Positions 54,605-64,000 of a DNA stretch of 64,000 nt are shown piece by piece; the first letter of the stretch is position 1; each line of letters begins with the position of its first letter. The translations under genes were made by a program, and so were the position numbers. The DNA is from Pogostemon cablin (taxonomy: Eukaryota > Streptophyta > Magnoliopsida > Lamiales > Lamiaceae). Location: the NCBI GenBank assembly GCA_023678885.1, contig CM043013.1:19996791-20060790 (forward strand), written 5' to 3'. The notes under the pieces are model-generated. The model was not told the origin of the DNA and ran no database searches. It saw only the letters and a list, made by a program, of their open reading frames with translations.

Positions 54605-56274
54605 TGATGAGCGTTTTCTCAACACACAATTAATCCCCAAGTATGAAGGATGTTATTGCAGCTTTGATAAGCGACCAAGTGATTTATCGAACCCAAGGGA
54701 CGTATTATTATCAATTCAATTATTATCTAACTTATTAAGACTAGGTTGGCAATAAATTGGTGGAATAATTAGTTAACTACGAAACAAGTAATTTAAATAG
54801 CAAGTAAAATAAATAAGCAGTAGAGATTAAACGAAAGTGAATAAGTGAGAAATTAGGTAGTTCTTTGGGCCATCCAATTTTACTCATTAACTTCCCTTCT
54901 GTGTATCAATGTCCGACTCTGCCTTGTGAAGTATATACGCATCATTAAACCATGCAAATATACTCTATAGACACAAGTAAATAAGTGTGTGACACGTGTG
55001 ACTATCCTTGGAGCAAGAGATATAATTCACCCCCTTTTCTAGGTAATATCAATATCAATTATTTCTTGTGCACTAAATACTCTAACCCGATATGATCTCT
55101 CTTTATAGGTATTATGAAGTTATTCTCTTTGTCCTACTTATTAACCCGAATAAGATTCAACTAACAAGTATTTATATAAGATAGTTATAATGAGACTTCG
55201 GAGTCCCCTCACTTAGAATCATAACATGTAATCCTTCTCAGCAGTGAACACACTCAATCAATAATCAAGATATGTATTCAGACTCTACATAATAATGAAT
55301 GATGCACAAAATAACTCTGGGTATGAATTAAAAAAAGCATAGTCTTATATAAAATAAACTACAAGTAGTGTTGTACGGAGTATACACACTGAAGTTCAAT
55401 TAATTCATAAAACATTCATAAACCCTAAAACTACTGAAACGGTTCTAGCCCATGATTGATCGAAGAACAATCATGGTGGTTGGATAGATCTTACCCATAG
55501 TCTTGAAAATTACAAGATAAACTAAGAAACGAAGTAAACCCTAAATGTGGGCTCCATTGCGTCTCTCTCTGTAATGAATCTTCACTAGATTCTCACTTGA
55601 TTCGACAAACGAATCTCTCTCCACAGTTCCGTAGGATGATGGTAGGGTTTCGGATGTTATGTAGAATGAAGGTGGTGGTCGTTCTGCTGTGTAGGGTCTT
55701 TCTTTTATACTTTTAGCTCCTCCAACGGACCTTTAATGGGCTTTTTGAGCAAAAACACGTACTGAATGTGTAAAAATACGAATCCAAAAGCTTTTCGCGT
55801 ATCGGGTCGACTAAAGCCCTTGGTCGAACTATTCATGCCTTGGTTGAACCAGCCTGTAATGAATCTGCAGATGGCTGGTTCGATTCAAACCACTGGTCGA
55901 ATCAGAAGCATCGGGGTCGAATCTCTTGTAACACACTTTAAGCATTTGGTTCGACTATGGATCGACCTTCATGCCTGGTCGAACCACATCATCATGGCCG
56001 AACCCCTCTGTTTCTCACTTTTAGGTGCCTGGTTCGACCCGAACTGGTGGTCAAACCACCTCTTCTTTGGTCGAACCAGGTGCTTAAACACCCATTTTCC
56101 AGTTTTGAGCACTTCTGTCCTATTTTCCTTCAAAAATCTGCTCAAACGGCCTAAAAAACGCACCTGATTCGTGACTTTCCACTACATATCTCGATTTATC
56201 TCAACTTAAGATCAAATCACACATCATTATCACATAAATCAGAGCTCAAATTACGTGAATTTATACTCTTATCA
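54605..56274 (+). mobile_element. Athila-like solo LTR (family C), TSD AACGC/AATGC
   Basis: TGATGAGCGTTTTCTC...TTATACTCTTATCA, 1670 bp, flanked by AACGC (54600-54604) and AATGC (56275-56279), a 5-bp duplication with one transition. The left half resembles the LTRs at 30354 and 28153. The right half carries a phased F/R motif array (55821-56077) with otherwise different text. No internal region is present. Confidence 0.88.
55821..56077. repeat. Phased GGTTCGACC/GGTCGAACC array in solo LTR C
   Basis: R at 55821 and 55840. F at 55877, R at 55895 and 55915. F at 55948 and 55959, R at 55977 and 55997. F at 56031, R at 56049 and 56069. The steps again are 11, 18 and 20 bp (19-20 for the first R-R pair). 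Several motifs carry single changes (GGTTGAACC, GGATCGACC, GGCCGAACC, GGTCAAACC). Confidence 0.85.
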
Positions 56275-56496
56275 AATGCCACTTTATGTACTGTTGCAGC
56301 GCTTATTGATGCAATTTACAGTTAACTACAAGTGATTGGTATTTCTTGGAGCCTTGTTTCCCTTCTTGTACAAGTGTCCTATTAGAGTTTTTTTTATCTT
56401 GTATTTGAAAAAGGTTTTCTAGATTACTATGCTGCCGCGAAATTGTACTTTTTAACAAAAATATATGTATATAATTATGAGGTAAATAAAAACCAT
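56275..56496 (+). pseudogene. ISWI fragment continuing past the solo LTR, then AT-rich flank
   Basis: Directly after the TSD, GCCACTTTA continues the G-T-P-L helicase segment broken at 54604, so the LTR landed inside that codon run. Similarity fades by about 56330. The rest up to the CACTA element is AT-rich and unassigned. Confidence 0.6.
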
Positions 56497-56508
56497 CACT
56501 AACCAAAT

Positions 56509-56815
56509 TCGCTGATAGACATCATCGAATAGATATCGGATATCCTTAAAAACTGATGTCTTATCTTTAGAAATAGATGTCTTTTCTAAAACCGATGTCT
56601 AATAGCCAAAAGGGAAGTTGATAGACATCGGTTTCTATAAAAAATACGCTGATAGACATTGATTTTTCTTAACCAATGTATTTCCAGCGATGTCTATTCA
56701 AAACTCTTAAAAAATCCACTGATAGACATCAGTTGTTGCAACCGATGTCTTTTTCATGATGTTTATTTGCTGATAGACATCGGCTCTTTACAAAATGCGC
56801 TGATCCAATGTCTTT
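56509..56815. repeat. CACTA left subterminal repeats
   Basis: About ten copies of GATAGACATC(G/A)GTT or its complement, some paired as short inverted repeats around 4-10-base loops. Confidence 0.85.
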
Positions 56816-56999
56816 TAAAAAATAAAAAACATAAACACATTTCTTCCTTACACTTTAAAACATATTTTTGGAATATGTAAATCATCCATGTAATATTTTT
56901 CATCATTCAATTAAAATCGATTCCCTTTATATACAGCCCTAGAATCGATCCCCAACTTCAACATCCTGAACCCAAACCTAGAATCGACATCTACCCCAA

Positions 57000-57330
57000 C
57001 TTTGAACCCACGACTGCTTCCGCCGACGTTTGTGCTCGCCCCTTGTCGGCCATTCTCACCCCTTGCTGGCCATTCTTGCCTCTTGCCAGTCGTTATCGCC
57101 TCTCGCCGGCCATGCTCGTCTCTTTCTCCCGCTGGTTCCTGTGCTCGCCTCTTACTCCTGTCCACATCCTCAGTGAGGCAATTTTCCGGTGGAGAATTTA
57201 GCCCTCGACGGCATCTAGCTCACCAGAGGAGACTTAATTGCTGCCACAACTTCCCAGAGAGGGTTCGACGTACAGACCCTGCTCAGCGGTGGCCTTCGCT
57301 CCTCAATTTCAGCGACTCCACTAGCTAATC
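57000..57330 (+). other. GC-rich block inside the CACTA element with ~20-bp repeats
   Basis: Composition jumps to GC-rich. CTTGCCGGCCATTCTCGCCT-like units repeat about four to five times (57038-57125), then a plus-strand frame runs to 57328. No domain is recognised. It could be a captured host 5' exon, or the 5' exon or promoter region of the element's own gene. Confidence 0.45.
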
Positions 57331-58980
57331 GACCGTCTCTAGTATTTGACTCATGAGGTGAGGAATCATGAATCTTCTATAACCTCACATGGAGGCTCTT
57401 AGTGAATATCCTCTAGTATTAGTGCTTTGTTTCTCTTTTGTGCCTGTGTACTACTTTACTGTATAAACTTCAGTATATACACATTGCACACTCTATGTGT
57501 AAGAACAAGATATGTTGTGTATAGCAGGCTCAAAATGCTAGTAATTAATTTGTTGAGTATCAAATAATTTTGAGAAAACAATTGGAATTTGGAGGGAGCG
57601 ATATTTGTGATTTGTTGTTTAACAGGGTGAATGGTAAGGATGACGTGACTCAAATATATATAAATATAAACGATGAACAGTATCATATGCATCCGCTAGG
57701 TTATTAAATATACAGGGTGTATATTAATATATTGTTTATGCAGGAATGGTTTTTTGTACTTAGCATCACTGTTTTGGAATTGGTTCATCTTGTGGTTACT
57801 ATCAGCTCCTCCTACGTATTTCTAATATATTTTTATATTAATTGTTGAAAATGTTTTCCACCTCTCACTCAAATAAAATTGTAGGTTTTTCGGTGTTATA
57901 GTGAGGAAGATATAGAAGAGCATGCTGGAGACAATCTTGAATTATTAATTTATTGTGTAGATTTGTAGTAAATGCGGATATAAGCTTGTTTATGTTCCTG
58001 TGATCATCTAATTGCATCTTAAGAACCTGATTGAAGATGCCAACGTGCTCTTAGTGCCTGGTTTAATTGTGGGCATCTTTTATGGATTTGTTAAAGGAGG
58101 TTTTCCTTTTGGTGCCCGTATAATTTATTAAATTGTTGCCTTGTGCTTGCTGTCGCATATGCTTCTTCTTTATTGTGTGTGATGTAATTATTCTTTAACG
58201 TATATACACCATATGTGAGGGAGATGAGCCTGCAATATAATGTCCTTTTTGTAAACAGTTTCCAATTTTTTTTGTAGGGGAAAATAGGGCAACGAGAGAG
58301 AAGGGATGAAAGATGAATGGGAATGTGAGTGTAAGGTGAAACAACAGATTTAGCTGTTGATGTAGATTTGTACAGATCTCTCCTCATCTCCTCCGCCAAT
58401 ACAACAAAAGGGTACTTTTCTTTTTTCTTTCTTTTATCTTTTCTTACAATTTTACGTAGCCTTTACATCATCAAAGCATTGAATTGATTTCTTACTCACT
58501 GAATTTAGTCCAGCATTGAGTTCATGTTTGATATCAACATCCATTTTAGTACTCTCCTTTTAAGATCCTTGTAGTAAACCATGACCCACATTTTTTGAGG
58601 AATCTTTTTAGAATATCTTCAAACATAAAAAACGGAAGGTAAGAGGAGATTCTCTAAAGTCAATGCAACTATTTAATAATTAAATCTATATTTGTTGTGG
58701 GCACAAGTAGATTTATTTTAAAGCAAATCCAAAAGGAGAGTACTTGATGTTTAAAGAATCAATTAGTTAATCAATTAGTTAATTTAATTATTTATTATAT
58801 GTGTTCAAAAAAATATATTTAAAAGGAACATGACATGAATATTGCAAAATCTTTAAACTTTGTACGTGTGAAGTTTCTTTAATGGTATGGCAACACAAAA
58901 AGTGAATTTGATTGGCAATATAAATGCTAAAAATAAATTTTTAATAGCAATAATGAGTAGTATAATAGAAGAAGGAAGCT
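57331..58980. other. CACTA interior, no recognised gene
   Basis: AT-rich with short frames only. Confidence 0.4.
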
Positions 58981-59138
58981 TTAGTATGAAGATGAGCAAG
59001 ATGAATATGAGAATTTTCATAGTGAACCTTTGAAAGATATGGTGAATGATGCCTACGAAAATATTGGGAATCCGGATAAATTCAAAGAATTATTGGAGGA
59101 TACCAAGAAACCTCTATACCCCGAAAGTAAGAAGTAAA
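58981..59138 (+). pseudogene. CACTA TNP2-type transposase remnant
   Basis: The plus strand reads DMVNDAYENIGNPDKFKELL then EDTKKPLYPESKK and a stop. The pattern of an acidic stretch, then a D-K-F-K-ELL-ED-x-KPLYP core, is the N-terminal part of the transposase of plant EnSpm/CACTA elements, upstream of the catalytic domain. Only this exon-sized piece is visible, and following sequence is AT-rich and closed in all frames. It confirms that this element descends from an autonomous one. No enzyme can be made from it. Confidence 0.75.
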
Positions 59139-62055
59139 CAAAGTGATTTCTTATCTCAGTGGACTCTGAAGTAATTTTTTTTTTCAGATTGATTTGATGC
59201 TATTTTTGTTGTTCTTAAAAAAGTCTTGACTAAGTATTGGTAATTGTTGTGTGCAGGTACTTTCTTGAGGAGATAAGGAATCCCACCACCGTCAAATGCA
59301 AGTTCATTATTCAATTAGATTTAAACTTTATGAGTATTTCATATTAATTCTGTTGCAATGCAAACAACATGACAAGCAAATCTGCATCAATTTTATATCT
59401 GAGATGGCTTAATTCTTACCACATTTTTAAATTTCTGATCTCTCTCTCTTATGATCTCATTGAAGCCTTACATTGTCATTTGTTCCATAGTTAAGATTTA
59501 ATTTTTCTTAAGTAACATCACAATAATTCTAAATTTGCAATCTATGTAATGAATAGGATGTTACAAAATCTACACTACCGTCAATATTTTCAAGGCATGT
59601 TGTAATTAATATATGTTGTTCATTTATGGCTTTAGATTCTGGTTTTTTTTAATTAATAATGAATCAATCTCACATTTTTGTTAACAGTGTTTATGCTGCT
59701 ATTATCATTTTTAAACGGTATATGAACTATATCCAATCAGTTTTATTTTTAAATATGTGCTCTAGTATAAGTGTAGAGTGACACATTTAATTTAATTAGT
59801 TGAGGACTGATCTTACCTAAGCATGTGTAAAAATTATTACCAGCTTGACATTAAAATTTTTTACAACCAAAGCATGTGTAAAAATTTATGCATCAATCAA
59901 ATATAATGTTAATTATAGAGGTTTAGAACAAAATGATTGTTGCCATACTAATTAATATATTGTGTAAACTAGCCTGTTGTTGCCTCTGTGGTCAATTTCT
60001 TAGTAACATAAGTGGAATGCACCAAATCCTTTCTTTCTAATGCAATCAGTTCCTCAATATGATTTTCCTGGGAGTTTTTCTTGTCATTTCTAATACTTGT
60101 TTTTCTGTTTGTGAACATGAACAAAACAACATTTCACCCTATTAATAGTATGGTGAGATACAAGACTAAACACATGCCCTTTTCTAATATTTAGATTTCT
60201 TTTTTGTGAATCTTGCTTCCTTTATTTTACTATATATATTTTGCCCTGTATTTATCTTTAACTTGTTGAATCCTACTTGCACATTTAATTTTTGAAAAAT
60301 CTGTAGTTTGTGTATCTTCTCTCATTAAGCATACTGTCTCAATATTTTTATTTGTCAGTTTTCTTGTTTAATTAATGTGGTGTACTTCTTTAAAGGTTTG
60401 GATAAGATCTCTTTCATTCAGATAACAGGGTTGCTTTATTATTTATTTATTTATTATAGATTATATACGATGCTATCAACTAGTGATTATATTCTCCATG
60501 TTTCAAATTTTGATTACCTTCATGAGTCAGCATTCATAGATTTATAAAAACACTGAGTTTATGTGACATTTGATTGCATTTTATGTTATTTTGCAATATA
60601 AATGTATTGATCTACAATAGAGTTTCTGGGAGGTAGGAGGGTTTTTCTGCTCTCTTGTGTAATGAATTAATCTTCATAATCTCTTTTTCCCCTTATATGT
60701 ATATGATGTGTTTATTATCTTATTTTCTTTAAATAATGGTTGTTTTTCTTTACCTTATGTCCAAAAAATCATAAGTATCTAGATATTTTGTTTTAGATCT
60801 TATGATTCTAAAGAATGTAAATTTATCAGATGGATACAATTTTTATTTCTAATAACATTATAGATGGGTTCTTGTTCTCTTTTCTAGGCAGGTTGCGTTT
60901 TTTTGAAAATATTTGCACATATTATTATTTTTTGCTATGAAGATTCATGCTTTGCGTAGTCTACCATTCTGTTTGTAGTTTGTACAGCTGCAAAATAATA
61001 TATATCTTATTTATCAGTTACTTTTATTTACAGGTTTATATATCGTCTTTGACAAATGTTGTTTCTGGGACATCTGAACACACGCTAGTTGTATGTGAAC
61101 ATAGCGCTGTTTTTGAGGTTTGCAGCAAGTTATTTTCACCATACAAAGTTATAATACATTAACTCAAAATTTTGAACTTTTCAACAATTTCAATAATTTT
61201 TTCCCTAATATTTTGTCTTTGATGTGCTTTTAAAGGTTGCATATGAATGAATAGGCATGCTTGTTGCTCCACTAAAAGTGATCATTGTAAATTTTCCTCT
61301 TAACTCATATAACTCATATACTTCTTTAAATTCATATTATGAAAAAATAGCTTTTTTTGTTTTGATTTTCTAATTCCCTTGCTTTATATGTTTACTATAT
61401 CAAATTTTTTAGATAGATTGATATAATAGATGCCTAGATTTTATGCACAATGTTGAGAGGTTATATCATAGGAAAGACTAGGACAATATAATACTGAGCA
61501 AAATCTTGCAGATGTATTCCATTTTGTGTATTATGATGACAAATTTACTGGTTGAGAAATATTTGTTTCACTTTTGGTAATATGCAATGCCTGCAGAGAT
61601 CAGGTCTTGAAAGTTTTTATTGTATTATAGTGCAAACGTGTTAAGTAATTTTTTGATTTGATCTTTCAAATTCTTGTAGTTTCTGAAACGGAGAAATGAT
61701 GATTTCTTGCTTTCTCTGAGAAAGATTTGAAGTCTTGAGACTTTAGTGGTTTTCATGAAATGTCTCACAGATACGTGGATTGGAAACATTAGGTTGATCA
61801 TCTCTTTCTTTCTCTTTGTTTGGTTTTAGCTTATAAATTTAGGTTTTGTTTATGTAAAGTTGAAGTTTGGATTTTAATTAGTTAGGATATTCTTGTACTT
61901 TTAGATTTAAAGGATGATTTCCTGTGTATTTGAAATTAAGTATTTGAAGTTCTTGTATAAAATTCTTAAGTTTTGAGTTATATTGCATTGTTGGAGTTAA
62001 TTTTATTTTAATAATAATATTAATTTATGTATAAATTAAATAAAAATAAAAATAA
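59139..62055. other. CACTA interior, AT-rich, no recognised gene
   Basis: About 2.9 kb without a supported frame. The 60947-61162 plus-strand frame has no domain and looks like chance. Confidence 0.5.
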
Positions 62056-62470
62056 AAATACGAAAGACATCATGTAATAATCGATGTCTTTTGATGTAAA
62101 AATTGATGTCTATGTCAGGAAAGAAATCAGTGGAAAAACGATGTGTTATGGTGCGAAAGTGATGTCTTTTCCTAAAAAGACATCGGTTAAAAACCGATGT
62201 CTTTTATATTCAATCGATGTCTTTTCTTCGATAGACATCGATTTATAAACGATGTCTTTCGTTTGAAACTGATGCCTTTTCTTGAAAAGACATCAGTTGA
62301 TAAATGATGTCTTTTGGTTGAAACCGATGTCTTTTCTTTGAAAGACATCGGTGAATAACCGATGTTTAAAGGTTGTAACCGATGTCTATCAGTGCCCACT
62401 TACAACATCGGGGGCTTTAACATTGGCTGCTTGGTGAAATAGACATCGGTTTTTAACCGATGTCTATCAG
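62056..62470. repeat. CACTA right subterminal repeats
   Basis: About 18 copies of AACCGATGTCTTTT / AAAAGACATCGGTT and variants, many arranged as back-to-back inverted pairs about 10-20 bp apart. They are denser than at the left end. They also produce the low-complexity minus-strand frame at 62187-62399, which is not a gene. Confidence 0.88.
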
Positions 62471-62489
62471 CATTTTTGGTATAGTGCAT

Positions 62490-63414
62490 GTAAGGAGATT
62501 CTGCAATTACTGGAATATTACCTTCAAATATTTTTTTTGCATGTTTGTTGGAAGAGCTGGTTTTAGAGCCACCACCTTTACATGTATCATTGAGTCAACT
62601 ATTTTACGTTTTAACAAAAGTATACCCAATTAGTAACCCTATCTATTAACCATTTTACATTGTAACAAAAGAACACATTATTATTAATAATAACCAACCC
62701 ATTACTACTAGGATGTGTTTGGTTGGGGTAATTAAGTCTTAATACACTAATTAACCTACTTAATAATTAGTTTGATTACAAAAAATTAGGCCCGATTTTA
62801 TCTTTCAGCCCGGTGGTGAAATTCTTGAGCCCTGCTGATTGAAACCCAATCCCTATGTGAGTTTATATAAACCGCATGCGAGGAAATATCATTATTATTA
62901 TTTTTTTACAATTCTAACCTTCATATCTATACATAAAAATAAGCATATATCATTTTAATGACTGGTTCATTTTCTCTCTTATTATAGATTTTAATTTCGA
63001 TGGTTTTTTTTGTTTAGGAAAAAAAAACAATGTGGAAAAAGAACATGTTTTTTTGTTGGTCGTTTCATAAATTAGGTAATATTTAGATTTTATTTTTTTT
63101 TTCCAAAAAAATAAATTTAAAATAATACTAATATGATCATAATTTTTTTTCAAAAATTAAATTTAGTTAATTTTAAAAAATTAAAAAACTAAACGTGAAT
63201 TCACATGAGATAAATAATTGAAAATATTTTTAAAAAAATTGTAAGGACAACATGTAATTTTACATTTATTAATTAACAAAAAATCATGATAACAAACGTA
63301 ATATTAGCTAACCTAAGTTATATAATAACTCCTAAAAGCCCACATTGATTCACTAACCTATATATGTGTTTAGTCAACCAAACACTCACCTTACAGAGTA
63401 AGGTTCCACCTTTA
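62490..63414. other. AT-rich intergenic DNA
   Basis: Homopolymer-rich with no gene or element end recognised. Confidence 0.4.
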
Positions 63415-64000
63415 CTAGTTATATATATGAAAATTAGTATGAAACCCGCGTACTACGCTGGATGATTGAGTAATTAGTTTTTATATTATAATTATTATGT
63501 TAATGTAATATTTTCAATATTACAAACTATTTTGATAAAATATTATATTTACTATAAATGTAAAATAAAAATGAAATGTATATGGTGTCATTTTTTTTCG
63601 TTGTCTTATATTTCACAATAAATGTCATACTTGTTATTAGTTTATTTAAAAAAAAAAAACTTTTGCATGGTGTAATATTATAAGAAAAGGTATATATTTT
63701 TTAATAATGTACTCCATAAACGGCTAAAAGTACACTTTATCTTTCGTTTAAAAATCATATCTTATTTTAAATTAACATATAATTTGATACACGATGGAGA
63801 GTAATTCATTGATTACTAAAATTAGAATCTTTCAAATAAATATTAAACACAAATATATAGTTTATTTAGCATAGAATTATGGTCTCTTAAATTACTTTCG
63901 TAAACAATTTATTAAATAAAAGTATTTTTAGTTATAGAGGAATTTTAAAATAAAATGTTCATTGTAATAATAATAATAATGAGAAACTCTCTTGTGAGAC
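63415..64000 (-). mobile_element. Possible Helitron 3' terminus (minus strand), runs off the window
   Basis: On the minus strand a short palindrome GCGTAGTACGC (complement near 63449-63460) is followed about 35 bases later by CTAG at 63415-63418 and then T. This resembles a Helitron hairpin-CTRR end, although the hairpin-to-end distance is longer than usual. The other end would lie outside the window. Sequence to 64000 is AT-rich and non-coding. Confidence 0.3.

Larger units (their letters stand above)
56497..62486. mobile_element. CACTA (EnSpm) DNA transposon, 5990 bp, TSD CAT
   Basis: The left end is CACTAACCAAATTCGCTGATAG. The right end, read on the minus strand, is CACTATACCAAAAATGCTGATA. 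CAT is duplicated on both sides (56494-56496 and 62487-62489). Both ends carry many subterminal GATAGACATCGGTT/AACCGATGTCT units, the binding sites expected for a CACTA DNA-binding protein. Inside there is a TNP2-type transposase remnant but no complete transposase, so mobilisation would depend on a relative. Confidence 0.9.

Noticed and set aside
62187..62399. Minus-strand frame in the CACTA right end
   Set aside because: The translation is a direct readout of the subterminal repeat.

Overview
The window is plant nuclear DNA, most likely a eudicot. It is AT-rich, has short exons with GT-AG introns, carries plant transposon families and has very few live genes. I cannot name the species from sequence alone. 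The one complete host gene I can assemble is a six-exon ERD2/KDEL-receptor gene at 11431-14384 (+). All other host-gene matches are fragments: a possible B3-domain remnant (0.35-5.35 kb), a JmjC demethylase piece inside an ERD2 intron, PEP carboxylase exon 1 (17.6 kb), and an ISWI chromatin-remodeller pseudogene (54.1-56.3 kb).

Layout. 0-11 kb: AT-rich DNA with a ~470-bp dispersed duplication, a ~208-bp inverted repeat, a probable non-autonomous Helitron (about 8.3-9.66 kb) and a cluster of MITEs. 11.4-14.4 kb: the ERD2 gene. 14.75-15.95 kb: a solo LTR with a perfect CTTAG target-site duplication (TSD). 16.2-17.8 kb: GC-rich exon-like DNA and the PEPC fragment. 18.2-22.4 kb: a truncated LTR, then two inward-facing LTR-primer-site units around a GC-rich core.

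23-52.6 kb is a nest read on the minus strand. The oldest layer is an endogenous pararetrovirus (Caulimoviridae). Reading from 52.6 kb down, it has a primer-site relic, coiled-coil, capsid with zinc-knuckle relic, probable movement protein, protease, reverse transcriptase, RNase H, a last ORF, and a promoter with four TGACGT motifs. It is cut by a solo LTR (28.15-29.94 kb) and by a degraded Ty1/copia element in the plus orientation (about 30.04-49.93 kb). The copia 5' LTR is itself split by a nearly complete Athila-type Ty3/gypsy element (30354-44269, minus strand, TSD GAAGG). The Athila has a tRNA-Asp primer site, gag, pol and a third ORF. Its two LTRs differ at only about 22 positions by eye.

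54-56.3 kb: the ISWI pseudogene, split by another Athila-like solo LTR. 56497-62486: a complete-ended CACTA (EnSpm) transposon with TSD CAT, dense subterminal repeats and a transposase remnant. A probable Helitron terminus lies at 63.4 kb.

The most unusual signal is a highly phased array of GGTTCGACC (F) and its reverse complement GGTCGAACC (R). It occurs in both Athila LTRs, in the gag-pol spacer, in the post-integrase spacer, and in the separate solo LTR at 55.8-56.1 kb. The unit is F, then F at +10 to 12, R at +28 to 30, R at +48 to 50. The spacing is kept even where the bases between motifs are unrelated. It predicts a two-stem hairpin or a phased protein-binding site, and in the gag-pol spacer it is also translated.
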